This document shows, one piece after another, positions 30,101-45,100 of a stretch of DNA of 54,790 nucleotides. Numbering within the stretch: the stretch's first letter is position 1; every line of letters begins with the position of its first letter. The notes under the pieces are model-generated. The model was not told the origin of the DNA. It made no database searches and was given only the letters and a program-made list of their open reading frames with translations. The stretch is from Reclinomonas americana ATCC 50394. Taxonomy: Eukaryota > Jakobida > Jakobea > Jakobida. Both the position numbers and the translations under genes were made by a program. Where the stretch lies: contig PS015109.1 in the NCBI GenBank assembly GCA_048213135.1, positions 140,327 through 195,116 on the forward strand, in the 5' to 3' direction.

Positions 30101-33100
30101 AATCATGTTCACACCTGATACACGGTTGCTGGCAAACCACCAGAAGGAACGACGATTACCAGTTGTGTATCGGCGGTCGAGGCACTCGCAGACAGTGAGC
30201 ATGAAAGCCGACTGGCAACTGGCGATGCCGAGCAGGCTCCGACGGCGGTGGGTGACTGCACGGGAACCAGGAACACAGAGCGCACATTTGCGCCAGGCTG
30301 AAGACTGTATCCGCTCAGAATCAGGGCGGCAGAAGAGTCGGCGGCCAACAGGGTTCGTGGTGAGAAGGAGTCAACACCAACTGATGGAACAGCAGAATTC
30401 AATCAATCACCACTGGAGAACATACACGCGCAAGCAGTACCGACAACCCCCCACACACACCGACGACAAGTTCCGTGGTCCCGAGTTTCGAGTACGATCC
30501 AGCAGCAACACGAGTGCTACTAACATCGACACACACGCTCCACCTCCCCGACGGTGTCAACGGCGCTCCGCCAATGGCCACCTGCAGCTCTGAGGGACTA
30601 GTTGCCACAAAGTCTGCCAGCACAAAGCTGCGCACAATGGCAGACGCCGGCGGTGCCACTCCAAACGAGCATGCACTCGAACCGAGTTCGAGACGCGCGC
30701 CACGCAGCAATGCAAGCGTGAGATTCACACCCTGCAGCGTCAACGATGCATTACCTCCCGCAGTGGCTACCGTGGATGGTGCAAATGATTGGAAACCTGC
30801 AGCGATGCACGAGAGAGAGATATGAGCGGGCAAGGAAAGCGAAATCGCTGTTGCATCTCCATCATGCTCACCTCCTCCACACATAGCATCCGTGTCGAAC
30901 AGCGGAGGGCACGAGCATGATCCGTTGCCCGTCACGCCGTCAGAGCACGCGCCTCCGTTCTGACACTGACACGCAGTGCTGCATCGATTGTCGTACCAAC
31001 CGCGCTCACAGTTGCTGCACCCCGTGGACGCCGACACGTGCGGAAGGCATGTTCCGCAATTTCCTGACGGATCGCGCAGCGCCGTGCATCGACAGAGACC
31101 ACTGCCTTGCACGCCGTCATCACACGTGCCACCGTTGCTGCACGACGGGCAAATGCCAGCACAGCGCCGGCCATATCGACCCGCCGGGCACTGGCAGGTG
31201 AGGCCGCCGCCACTCGAAACACATCTGCGTGTCGAAAAGGGAACGGCGACTTGTGAGCAAAGATAGAATGGGAGAAAAGGCGAATCCAAGTGCGAAACGA
31301 AGAGTTTCCTTGGCAGTTGCATCGCGCTACAGATTCACCAATGAGATGAGTAACCAGCAAGCAGACTGTGGTGTGCGGCCATGAACTCACAAGAGCACAC
31401 AGGTCCAGTGAGGCCGCCAGTACAAGCAATCGTCGTAAACGACAGCACCGTACCGCGCAGAGGCGATGACAAGTCGATAACACGATAAAAGTACGTGGTG
31501 GAGGGGAGCAGTGGCGACGCAGTGAGTGACATGGGGTTGTTCCCGGCAGGAATCGTGGGAATGCTCGACTCGGCGAGTTTGATACGCCGCACGACATTGT
31601 TCCCCGTATCTAGCACACATGCAGAACGATCAGCAACAAGTGGACAGCCAAGATAAGGATGCGAATGGTGAGCGGAAGCGACACGAACCGGCTACGAACA
31701 GAGCTCCCGATTTGATGGAATCAAGAACGAGAGCACCCTGGTGTCAGCAGCAGCAGAAAGCATCAGTGAAGCTCATTCAAAGACAAGACCCCTCAACAGC
31801 AATCTCACGAAACTGGACTGCGGAAGCTCGCACTCGTCGCTGGACCATCGGCAGAGCCCGCCAACGCCAGTGCACTCGACAATGACGTCGTCACTTGTCC
31901 AGTGGCAACATCCACTTGCCGAATGGCATGATTGGCAGTCTGCATAAAAAGAATATGAGACGCTGCTTGCACTCTACAATGCAACTCAATAAACGCAACG
32001 TCCACCACATAGAGAAGACCACCGAGGACGTCAAATGCCACATCGGAGGGGCTGCTGAAGCGTGCATTGGCACCGATGCCGTCGGCGAGCGCAGGAGTGG
32101 TCGACATGCTTCCGGCCACCGTGGTCATGATCCCCGACTGCAGATTGAAGCGACGAATGGCATTGTTCCCGGTGTCAGCCACATACAATGCACGTGCCAC
32201 CGGATCGAGGGCCAGTCCAGATGGGTGATTGAGCAGGGTGGCGGAAGAGCCAGCAGTGCCCGCTTGACCAACGAGGGTCGTTGTCACACCGACAACGGAC
32301 ACGCGCCTGCAGCAATGATTGAGGGAGACGACAAAGAGAGGCACGATGGTGCCGCACAGCAATAGCACGAACCGCACAACATGGTTGCCCCAGTCAGCCA
32401 CATAAATGCACTCTTGGGCGTCAACGTAGTCCATGGCTAGTCCTCGCGGACTCGACAGCTGCGCGGCGGCGCCAATGCCATCCGTGAAGGCTGGTCGACC
32501 GCTTCCAACCACAGTGTACATGGTGCCGGCGGCCAGACGACGCAATGCGTGATTGTTGCTCTGTTTCACACACACACACACAAGAAAAAATAAGTGAGAT
32601 AAGCAAAGCATGCCACTTTCATGTAAGCGTACGCACATCCGAAATGTAGACTTGCGCGGAATACGCGTCGACAATGACATACGATGGGCTGCAAAACAGA
32701 CAAACAGTGAGTAAATGGCGAAGCGCTCGAAAATGAGCACATGCAGGCAGCAGACCTGGAAAGCCTGGCTGTAGTCAGCGCTGCACCGTTGATGAAGCCA
32801 CTGACCATGGGCTGCCCGGCCAGTCGAATGACGGCGCCAGTCGTCGAGTCAATGGAGCTCACAGTGTGTTGGCTGATATAAATGCCGCACGATGAGCGGA
32901 GCTCATTAACAATTATGGGATGGCCAAACACCCACCTCGCATCGACGACCACCAGGTTCCCCACACTGTCTACTGCAACGCTCTGCTCCACAACGGCAGT
33001 AGTGATTGAGCAAACCATGCGAGACAGCGGGTACGCACGATACGCACTTGCAAGCTGCCGAAGCCAGCGGCAGGTACGGTAGACACTTGAGGTGACGAGC

Positions 33101-36100
33101 CGAACGCATCCGACGTGAGCGCAATGGAGAATCGAGGATTGGCTGACGGTGCACCGTTGAGGACCAGCGACGCTTGCAGGATTGCAGATACGGCGGAAGC
33201 ATTGGTCGCCGCCACAGTCGACAGCAGCGGAACTGCAAACGCGCGAGTGAACAACGTCATGCAACATGCGTCACAGAGAAAAATGCCAAAAAAACTACGT
33301 ACGTGTAGTGGTGGTTGAGTGTGAGATCGTTCCACGTTGTGTCGATGTTGTGTCTGTCAATCGGTACAGGTACGTGGAGTTTGGCAGCAACCCGGTAACA
33401 ATGGCGCTGAATTGGTTGGCGGTAGACGTCGCCGAGCCGCCGAGCCGCCACGATGGGATCGAGATCCGTCGAACTGCATTCGAGGCTGCCAACAAAATGT
33501 CAGTGAATGTCGAACGGTGAGGCACCAATTCTCACAGTACGCACTGACGACGGCCAATGAACCCTGCTTCTGATTGACGCACAGTCCGCGCTACATGGGA
33601 GACGATATACGCAACATGAGAACCTCACTGACACTCAACCACAAGAATGTACACACACCAAATCGCTAAACTGTGCCGTGGCGGCAGCGCCGTTTGCATA
33701 TCCCGCCTGGCCAGCCACGCCAGCCACCGTGGTGACAGTGCCGTCACTGGTCGATACTGAACGGATTATCTTGTTGCCAACCTGAAACAAGAAAGAGAAA
33801 AGGGAATTGAGCGCTTAAAAAGCAACACAGAGCGAGCGAATCAGACAACGAAACGTCAGCCACATAAAGGACATTGGCCAGCGGATCCAAATCCATCGTT
33901 TCCGGCTGGTTGAAGCGCGCAGCCGACGCAACGCCATCCGCCGTGCCGGTGGAAGACATCATACCCGCCAGCGTAGACACGGTTCCAGTGGCCAGCTCGA
34001 TTACACGAATGACAGAGTTGTTGCGATCGGCGACAAACACGAGTTGACGAGAGACATCCACGGCCACGGCCGTGGGCCCGTTGAAGCGTGCGGTCAGCGC
34101 GGAGCCATTGGACGTGCCAGTAACGCCAGCTTGGCCCGCCACGGTGGTGGTGACTCCCGAGAACGACACGCGACGAATCAGATGATTGCCAAAGTCGGCC
34201 ACATACACGCACTCACGACCGGTGCTGTTGTCGATGGCGATGCCGCGCGGCTGCGTAAATGATGCAGCAGTACCGACGCCGTCCGCGGCTCCACTGCTAC
34301 CAGTGCCGGCCAGTGTCGACATGGAGCCACCAGTCACACGCCGTACCGCATGATTGCCGTACTGCAATGACCAACAAGTGAGATTGTCGGGAAAGAAAGA
34401 TCAATCAAAAAATGCGCCACACAACGCAACATCTGCGACGTAAGTATCTCCTGTGGCCACATCGACTCTGACATGCATCGGGCTGCGACGGATCTCTGTC
34501 AGCATAAAAATAACCACGCAAGAGCGCGACAAAAGAAAAATGCACGAAACGATCGCAGGGTGGCCGTAGCAAGTGCACCGTTGGTGAATCTGGAGGTGCA
34601 CATGTTGGTTCTCTCGTTAGCAATGGAAACAACACAAGTACTCATCACAGTAAACAGCGCACAGACCCTTCCATTCCCAGCAATCCAGCAAAAGTGGACA
34701 CGGCGCCCGACGCGGACACAAGTCGAATAGCGTGGTTGCTGCACAGTATACGACATGAGGTACAATTGTTGTCATTTCCAAATCAGCAACGCGAACGCAC
34801 CCAGCATCGGCCACATACACATTCCCGCTCCCATCAGCCGCCGCACCCTGTGTGCGTCACAAAAGAGAGAAGGGAGGTCAGTGACATCGACCGATGATGG
34901 AAAACAATGGGTGTCGGCGACGTACGGCAGGCTGGTTGAAACGCGCCGATGCACCGATAGCCGAGTCGGTAGATCCAGTGCTGGCTGGATCGCCTGCCAA
35001 TGCCGTCACCGACATAGAGGACAGGAATTGCGTCTGTTGTGTTGCCAGCTCAAACACAGGTTGAGCAGCGCCACTCGCAACCACGGTTCCCACAAGTGTC
35101 ATTGCGTTGTGTGACACCGCGGTGGCTTGCCCAGTGGTCACCGTGGGCGCTTCGCGGAATCGAAATGCGTGTCAACCTCAAGCGTTCTGAGAGCAGGAAT
35201 CACAGCACAATGAAAGCTCACCCGACAGCGTGGTGAAATTAAGCACCGAGCCGTGTGTGCCATTGTCGAGACCAACACGGAAAACATATGCGGACTGTGG
35301 ACTGAGTTGACCGATTGATAGACTCACAGCGGCGCTGCTGGAACCAGTGACCGAGGATGGGGAGCCAGCAATATCCGGTGCCGGAATGGTCACTCGCCGC
35401 ACAGTGTTCGTCCCATCTGTGAATGCGGAGGTGAGTGAGGTGGGAGAGGGGAGAGGGAGGGGGCAAAAGAAGTGACATTGTACCTGAAACTAAGAGAGCC
35501 ATGTTCGTGGCATCAAATGCAACACCGATCTGTCACCACCACATGATCAGCAACGACTTCAAAGCTGATCCACGACACGAGGCACAAACCGGCGACGTGA
35601 AACGAGTCGCAGATGCATCTCCAGATGAGGATCCGGACGCTCCTACCAAGCCCAGCAAGGTGCGCACAATGCCGTTGGGTGAAATCTGACGAATAATGTG
35701 ACTATCCGTCTGTGAAAACCCCGAGAGAATGGAAAACACCATGAGCAGCCGGAACAAATCACTTCAGAAAACACAGTGATCCGCAACATCGGCGACAAAC
35801 AGCGTGCCGCTCACAGGATCTAGTGCGAGTCCGTTGGCAGCACTGAACTGCGCCACCGACGGCGGCCCGTCCACGGCACCCGCCAAGCCACTCCGTCCAG
35901 TCACCGTCGATACAGTCAAAGTGGCGAGGTCCATGCGCCGAACCGAAAACGAACCCGAATCCAACACAAACAGCACACTACGCGCAGCATCCACCACCAC
36001 GGCGGTGGGGGCGATAAACCTCGCATCGGTTCCGACACCGTCAGTGGATCCAGCTGCGGCTGCACTGCCGGCGACAGTCGTCACGCTGCCAAACACCGTA

Positions 36101-39100
36101 ACCATTCTGCATGCATTGAAACATTAGTGCGAGAGAAGCGAGCAATCACCGTCATCGCCATAGGGGCTCACCGAATCGCGTGATTGTCCTTGTCGGCAAC
36201 GTATATCAACTGCGTGCGAGGATCCACAGCCACACCGGTGGGGTGATTGAGTTGCGCCGCAGAAGCCACACCGTCGCTGCTGCCGACGGATCCATTGCCA
36301 CACACGGTGGAAACCGAGCCACCAGATACACGTCGCAATGTATTGTTGCCAGACTGTGATAAACAACAACATGAGCAACAGGAAAGACAAGCAACTGCCA
36401 GACTCTTGCTCACCTCGACAATGTACAAATCACCAGAAGTGTTATCAACAGCCACACCATACGGACTACACAAGCAGCGAATGAGGGAGAGGCCAGAAAA
36501 CCGGCAAGAATGGATGAATAACAAACAAACCCATTCAGCGTTGCCGTTGCAACGGGGCCGTCCACCATCCCGCTAGAGCCTCGCACACCAGCGGCGGTGG
36601 TGACATTGCCAGCGGTGTCCATTTTGCGAACCAATGAATTACTACGTGGCACAAGTCAGAAGACTACTGGATGACGACAAACGACGATCGTAGTGAAACG
36701 CAACTCATATTCTGCAATGTAGGCGTTACCGCTGATGTCCAAGCACACGTGCTGGTGGAGAGAAAAAATTAATGTGCGTGAGAAGGATTGCTAATAAATA
36801 TCTCCGCGTGCTGAGCACATACCCGCATGCCGTGGAAGGTGGCCACGTTTCCTGCACCATCTGCGCTGCCAGTCATGCCAACCGATCCGGCAACCAATGG
36901 CGATGTTACGCTGGCGGTCAATGCAGAAGCTTGGCGAGCAACATTGAACGCCGTCGCCGCGGGCTGACTGCCACCAGTGTTTACGGTGCCATTTAGGACG
37001 GCCGTTGTGGATGCCACACTGGTCGCCGCAGCAGTTGCGACAGTCGCACCTACGTGGCGCAATAAGCGGATCTCATCGGGCACACACAGAAACAAAACGC
37101 GCAAGCATGTAATTGATGCAAACCTGGAGTGGTAAACAGCACAGAGGAGCTACGGTAGGTGCCAGCCGCCACTCGCATGTTGTATGCTACCGCTGGTTGC
37201 AGTCGCTGCACCGCTACCGACACTGTAACATCAGTGCTGCCGGAGGCGACAGACAACGGCGTGCCGGGAATGGAGGAGGCAGGTAGTTGTACTTGTCGGA
37301 TCACGTGACCTGCTGCGTCTGTGGAAATAGTCAGCAACACAAGCACAGCTGCGGAAACAATCATGAGCAGGTAGTTGATCATCACCTGCAACAATCAAGC
37401 TCTGTGTGGCCGCCGAGAACTCCACACCCCGCTGCGAACAGCTGGTAAGTATCGCGGCACTCAATTGCATGCGAGAGAGGGAAAGAAACACCAACCAGCT
37501 GCTGGAACCTGCTGCTCGAACCACCACCTACTGCCGATCCGTTGACTCCGTAGGCTCCCGCCAGTGTGCTCACCATGCACGACGGAGAGATCATACGCAC
37601 CACATTACTCTGATACTGCAGCACAGAAGGGGGGAGAAAGTCAGGTACGAACTCGCTTTGTAACAGCTGAACTGCGATAACGCAACGTCGGTTGCGTAGA
37701 GATTTCCCGAGTACGGATCAAGTGCCAGTCCTCGAGGAGAATCAGATACAACAGCCGCACATGGGCCAGCCACAGTATTCACAGCAATGGCGCCTCCGGC
37801 AAATGTCATGACTTCCATCGTTAGCAGACTCAGCCGCCGTATCGCATGGTTGCCAACATCGCCAATGTATAGCATCGAGTTCCGAATGTCAAGCGCCAAC
37901 GCGCTGGGTGCGTTGAAGCGAGCAGCACTGCCGATGCCATCAGCACTCCCTGACACAGTTGCAGTCCCGGCAATGGTCGTCACCGTGCCATCGAAGGTCA
38001 CTTGCCTGCGAGCGAGAAACGGAAGAGGGAGTAAATCAGTACAGGGCTGAAAACGGGAAGCACGAAGCATGTGATATAACGGAGGGGAAACAAGGGAGTG
38101 CACATATGCCAGGTGACAGCAAAAGATATCATTCACAGGACAACACACTCACATACAAATGAAACAAAGCCACCATAGCACGTACCGAATAGTGTGAGAT
38201 GCCGTGTCGGCAACGTAAAGGACCCGAGCGAGGCAACTGGCGGTCACCGCACTCGGCGAATTGAACTGAGCAGAAGGCGAATCGCTGCTGCCCGCCCCCA
38301 GTCCAGCAAGGGTTGACACGTAGCCAGATGACCATCGCCGAATCTTATTGTTTCCGTTCTGCGAAGACACCAACAAAGTCGATAAGCACGCACTAGTCTC
38401 GCTACATAACCCCCACCGCCCACGCACATCGACGATAAAGAACTCCGCCGAGGCATCACACAGTTCAATGTCGATAGGACTGCAAAACGAGAAGCAAATC
38501 ATTAAGGAGAAGAAAGACGCTGACCGACAAGCACGAATCGCAACCAACGCAACGTATTCAGCGTGGCCACAGAAACGGGACCGTCAACACTACCAGCGGT
38601 GTATGGCTTCCCGACCACCGTTGTCGTGTCACCGGCGGTGGAGATCTTGCGCACGGTATGCGTGCTACATACATGCACCGAGACGTGAGAAGAGCTCAAT
38701 ATCATGAAACACGGCAAGGACACGAAGCGCAACATCGAGTCTCCAACGTAGGCGTTTCCAAGAAAGTCAACTGCAACACCCTGCACAATCCCATCGTCGA
38801 AGGAAAACACACTCATATCAGCAAATAAAGTACAATCCCGCACCAACGCGCGTAATGAACAACTGCGGCACACCGTCGGCGACTCAAACTGTGCAGAAGC
38901 ACCAGAGCCATCGACATTGCCGCCCGATGAACCCGCCAGCGATACAACAGTCGCAGGTCGGTCGAATGCGCCGGTAACTTGCGCCAACTCGAAGGCCACT
39001 GCCAGATCTAGAGGACCACCTTCGTGAACATTCACCAAGCCGTTCAAGGTGGCCGATGTGGACGACAAATTGGTGGCTGGTTGTGCAGCTATCGAGGGCG

Positions 39101-42100
39101 CTGTATCGACGAAATGTAGAGTGAGTTCAAACAAGACACGCAATCATACTGAAGATTAGAAGAATCCAACAAACGTACCGAGCGTCGTGAATGATAAAAG
39201 GTTTCCACGCCCAGACGAGATTGTGTCTATCAAGCGGAAAAAGTACGACGACTGGGGCAGTAGTGCTGCAAGGGAGAGAGACACTGCAGTGCTCGTCGTT
39301 CCTGTGACCGAACTCGGGGACGCCACAAGCGTACTTGGCGGCAATGAGACGCGTCGCACACATTCGCCTTGTGGCCCTGCCGACACGGATGTCGTTGGTT
39401 CGAGTAAATGAACATGCAAACACAGTGAACGCAAGTACACACCGGCGACAAGCAGACTCCAGCTCGTGGGGTCAAAGGCCACACCAGCCTGTTGACGCGC
39501 AATCGAATGAGCGAAGATGAGAAGATGCCACAAGAAGCATGTCGGCGAACGCCACTCGCGTCAAGGGAAAGATGCGCACGAGACACGACGTTGAATGCCG
39601 GAGTGAGAGAAGCCCGCAATCACAGAGAGCATAAAGGAAGAACATCCCAGCGAGCATGTGCTGCATCCCCCCGTCGTGTACCACATACCGGTTGGTTGAA
39701 TCGAGACGCCGATCCGATGCCGTCCACGGTGCTCGCTAATCCGCAAGCACCAGCAATGGTCGTCACAGCGAGAACACTAGTGATGCTGCGTATAATATCA
39801 TTCGAAGTCTGCAAGCACAAAGTGACCACATTACAAAAATGCTGATCACACTGCAAATGTTGAACGAAGAAAAAAACGTGCAAACAAGGGCGCAACATCG
39901 GCAACATATATAGTGCTCGTCACCGCATCAACCGACACCGACTGTGGGGACATAAACCGAGCGGCTGTGGCCGTTCCATCCAGGCACCCACTGGTCCCAG
40001 ACAACCCGGCATATGTGGTAACGGTCATCCCAGCGAGCGCAATCCTCCGAATGGAATGATTCCCCTGATCGGCAACATACAGGAAACCGCGACCAACATC
40101 CAATGCCAGTCCGGTCGGATTGTTGAAGGAGGCAGCCAATCCCTGCGCGTCAACAGTGCCGGCGCTGCCGGACATTCCCGACACAGTGGTCACTGAGCCG
40201 CTGTACGTTACACGGCTACAAACAAAAAGAAGCAGACAAATAACGGTGAGCGACTTCCGCAATGTACTCGCAGTAGCAAAACTTTGCTTCTGCAGTCTCA
40301 CCGAATCGTGTGATTGCCCGAGTCGCTGACGTACATAAACGCGGAGTTTGTGTCGACCGCAATGCCGGAAGGTTGGTTGAACAGGGCGGAACTCCCCGGA
40401 CCGTCAACACTGCCAGCAGTGGAACCAGCCAGTGTGGAGACGTAACCGGAGGAGATCTTGCGGATCGCATGGTTCAGGGTCTACAACAAGCAAAGTGTCA
40501 GCAATGGAGACGAGGACAACAGTTGACTAACAGGAGGCCACCCACCGACGCGACGTACAGGTCGCCGTTCACCAAGTCACATCCAACATCAGAGGGGCTA
40601 AGAAGCGAGATGAGTAGTGAATGCCGTAAATGATACGCGCAGGGGAACGAAACGAGTTGAAAGTGGCTACAGAGATCGGGCCGTTAACGAATCCGCTGGT
40701 CCCAGCCAGACCCGCCACAGTGCTCACGACGCCTGCTGCGGTGACCTTGCGGATGGTGTGCGATCTGGAAAAAACGAGAGATACATGAGCAAAAGAGTAT
40801 GAAGCAGAAAAAGGAGATTGACGAAAGCGCACCCTTTCTCGGCAACAAAAGCAGTGCCAGAAACATCAATGCACATGCGCTGTGCGAGACAACAGGATCG
40901 TGAGATAGACCCGCGCATCACAGCAATTGATCCAAGAACCGATGAATGCAACGCACAGCCAATGCCGAGAACCGAACAGCCGTGCCGACGCCGTCTACGG
41001 TGCCACTGGCACCAGTGGCGCCGGCCAGTGTAGAGACAGTCGCCGGCGCACCAAACAAGCTTACCGAACGCGCCACCTCGAATACAGTGTTGGTCGTCGC
41101 CCCAGTGGCATTTGGGTTCACCTGTCCACGAAGAGTCGCAGTACTCGCGGTAGCGTCAGTGACAGCCGATGTTGTCACCAGAGGCACTGAGAACACGAGG
41201 CACTGCACGTCAAGCAAAGATCACAGGCGCAACGCACGTGCATATTATGCGACGAACCGACAGGCGTCTGGAACGCACGCACTCCACTCCGCTGCAGTGT
41301 CACACTGTCCACAAATCGGAAAAAGTACGTGACCGACGGCATCAGATTCGTCAGCGACAAGGACACGTTGACTGCCATGGTTCCCGTCGCCGTCGCCGGT
41401 GATCCCGTGATCGACGCAGGTGGAACAACAATTTTACGAATCGTGTTGTTTCCCGTGTCTGTGCACACACGCATGAAGGGAAACGCACACAAATCCAAAA
41501 GAACGTGAGTTGAGATACCAGAGAGTGCAAAGACTTCTCTCTCTCGCACACGCACCTGCAACAAACAACCCGCCGCGGAATCGATCAACAACAACCCCTT
41601 GCTGCGCAAGCATCCAATACAAAATGAGACTTCTTCACACGAGAAAGAATAGACACGCTAAGCACACACACGCACACGCTAAGCACACACACACACACAA
41701 ACATACAAACACAGAGAGAGAGAGAGGGAAAGTAGCGCGCACACTCACCGGGATGTTGAACCGAGCAATCACCGCAAGTNNNNNNNNNNNNNNNNNNNNN
41801 NNNNNNNNNNNNNNNNNNNNNNNNNNNNNNNNNNNNNNNNNNNNNNNNNNNNNNNNNNNNNNNNCCATCCGCCGACCCACTGCTCCCCGCAACACCAGCA
41901 ATCGTCGTCACCGCACCTGCCGCACTCACTTGTCGAATGTGTTGTCCCTGCACAACCAACAGCAAGCGACAGGAGGGGAATAAAAGCACAGTGGGTGAGT
42001 GAATAACAGCAGTCCGCAGTTCAGATTTTCGCCGACACACACACGCAACATCGGCAACATAAATCACATTCGCCACCGGATCCACACCGACACCAAACGG

Positions 42101-45100
42101 TCGATTGAAATGCGCACTCACTCCCGTGCCATCACTCGTACCCGTAACACCAAGCTCGCCCGCCAGAGCCGTCACAGTCGACGTCGCAAGCACAATCTTG
42201 CGCACCGCAAAGTTGCTCGAATCCGCCACATACAGCGCACCACGCCCATCCAGCGCCACATCGGTCGGGAAATTGAACCTCGCTGCAGACCCGACTCCAT
42301 CAATCAGTCCAGCCGTCCCGAGTGTACCAGCTACAGTTGTCGCGATGCCACTGAATGACACACGTCTGTGCGCACACACGGGTTGGGTGAGTCATCTTAC
42401 TCCATGATGCAACAAGGCATGCAAGACAATGCAACTCACCGCACACTGTGATTCTGATACTCGGCAACATACATGCACTCAGCTGCGCTGTCCACCGCCA
42501 GACCGCGCGGTCCATTGAACCGTACGGCGCTACCAATACCATTCACAGCGCCCGCACTGCCGTTGCCAGCCACAGTCGACACTGTGCTGCCAGACACTTT
42601 GCGAAGCACATGATTCGAGTCCTGCACATCACACACATACAGACGCCAGCTTAGACCATGGCCACCACGCACTACTTTTTCTCTCCTTCTCTCATAGCAC
42701 ACATGCATGTCATGGAACACGTGGACATCACCTCCACCGCATTATTTCTCTCTCTCTCTCTTCCATTCATCCTCACGTATCAACGCACCTCGCTGAAGTA
42801 CAGATCGCCCGTTGCCAGATTGATGTCGATGCCGTATGGACTGCAAGACGACGAAAAGACCCAAATGAGACGACGTGCGCACAAGCACACCACAACCAGC
42901 ATCGGCTCAACTCAGCTCGAGCAACGCAACTTATTCAGCAAGGCCGATGACACCGCACCGTCAGTGTATCCAGAAGTACCAGCCTGTCCGACGAGCGTGC
43001 TTACCGCACCCGCCGTATTGATTTTGCGAATCGTGTGTCCGCCGCTGCACAACAAGAAAGAGAGAAAGACAATGAGTAACAGTGAAACGATGCACCGAAT
43101 GCAAACGGCAACGCGGTTGTGGAGGTACACGCAACGTTGCCACATACACGTTGAACGATGCATCGATGCACAGATTCTGTCGCAGTAAAACACATGTGAG
43201 CAGAGTCGATAACAATCGCATCCACACCACAAACAAACACAGGAGACATCAAACCGTCGGCGACACGAATCTCGCCGCACCACCCGCGCCATCCGTGTTT
43301 CCACTCATGCCAGCTGTGCCAGCCAAAGTCGACACACTCAATGCAGATCCGAAGGCGTCTTGCGAGAATGAAAGCTCAAACACATTGCTGGTGGTGACAC
43401 CGACGTCATTTGGGTTCACAGTGGCGGGGAGCGTGGCCGTGGTGGACAGAATGCTTGTCGCCGCTGCCGAGGTGACGGTCGGCGCTGTGGTTGAAAACGT
43501 GAGGCAGGCAGTTGAGGTTGTCACAAAGAAAAATACAGAATGACAGACACACCTTGCAGAGTGGCAAACTGCTGCACCGCACCGTGCTGACCAGTGACGC
43601 TGTCTATGGCTCGATAATAGTATGTGATAGACGGCCGCAACCACGCGACATTGGCCGTAATGCTGTTGGTGCTGCTACCTGAGGAGCTGGCCGGACTCGC
43701 TGCGATGACAGAAGGCGGCAGCGATACTCGACGCACAAGTTGGTTGCCAAAGTCTGTGAACCTCAAGGGCGTGAGACTCGAGCAAACACACAGAAATGGA
43801 AGCCGTTATCAACCGGAAAGAAGAAAAGCGAGGAGACATCATCATCATGACATGGTTCTGGCACCAACATCTCCCTCTCTCCACACTTTCGACGCGAGGT
43901 TTCTAACCTGCCAAAACCAGTCCGCCATTAACAAAGTCAATCGCCATGCCATACTGCATNNNNNNNNNNNNNNNNNNNNNNNNNNNNNNNNNNNNNNNNN
44001 NNNNNNNNNNNNNNNNNNNNNNNNNNNNNNNNNNNNNNNNNNNNNNNNNNNNNNNNNNNNNNNNNNNNNNNNNNNNNNNNNNNNNNNNNNNNNNNNNNNN
44101 NNNNNNNNNNNNNNNNNNNNNNNNNNNNNNNNNNNNNNNNNNNNNNNNNNNNNNNNNNNNNNNNNNNNNNNNNNNNNNNNNNNNNNNNNNNNNNNNNNNN
44201 NNNNNNNNNNNNNNNNNNNNNNNNNNNNNNNNNNNNNNNNNNNNNNNNNNNNNNNNNNNNNNNNNNNNNNNNNNNNNNNNNNNNNNNNNNNNNNNNNNNN
44301 NNNNNNNNNNNNNNNNNNNNNNNNNNNNNNNNNNNNNNNNNNNNNNNNNNNNNNNNNNNNNNNNNNNNNNNNNNNNNNNNNNNNNNNNNNNNNNNNNNNN
44401 NNNNNNNNNNNNNNNNNNNNNNNNNNNNNNNNNNNNNNNNNNNNNNNNNNNNNNNNNNNNNNNNNNNCCACAACAAATTCAGCAGCATGCACAAGCAATC
44501 CAAAACAAGGCATACAAGGCACAAACCGGGTGATTCAGCGTGGCCACCGACGATGATCCATCAGTAGATCCCGCCACACTGACTAACCCAATCAGAGTCG
44601 AGACTGCGCCACTCGAGATGGAGATTTGTCGCACGGTGTAATTGTTAATCTGCAAAAAAAGGCAAAAGGTTAAGTCCGATCATCAACAACTTGAAAAATA
44701 CAAACTGCTCAAGGAAACCCAACGTCGGTGACATAGAGCACGCCGAGTACAGGATCGAGAGCCAGTCCAGATGGTCCACTAAAGCGGGCCGCAGATGCCG
44801 TGCCGTCAGCGACACCGGCAGACGACCCAGCAACACCGGCCAGCGTCGACACTGCCAGAGTAGCCAGATCGACACGACGAATGGCGTTGTTTTCGTAATC
44901 TGCAACAAAGAGCACTCCGCCGGTAGTGTCGAGGGCAACGCCTATCGGGGCACGGAAACGGGCAGCACTGCCAACGCCATCAGCACTGCCAGCGTTGCCG
45001 GCGGAGCCCACGAGAGTTGTAACAACGCCAATCGACGAAACGCGACTGTAACACGGCTATCAGCTTGCAAGAGAGGAAAACAAGGAGAGTACATGTCCAC

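Noticed and set aside
32041-32365. Plus-strand frames opposite the NHL repeats
   Set aside because: Such antisense frames recur at every NHL exon because of shared codon patterns; the minus-strand frame carries the conserved motif and splice sites.
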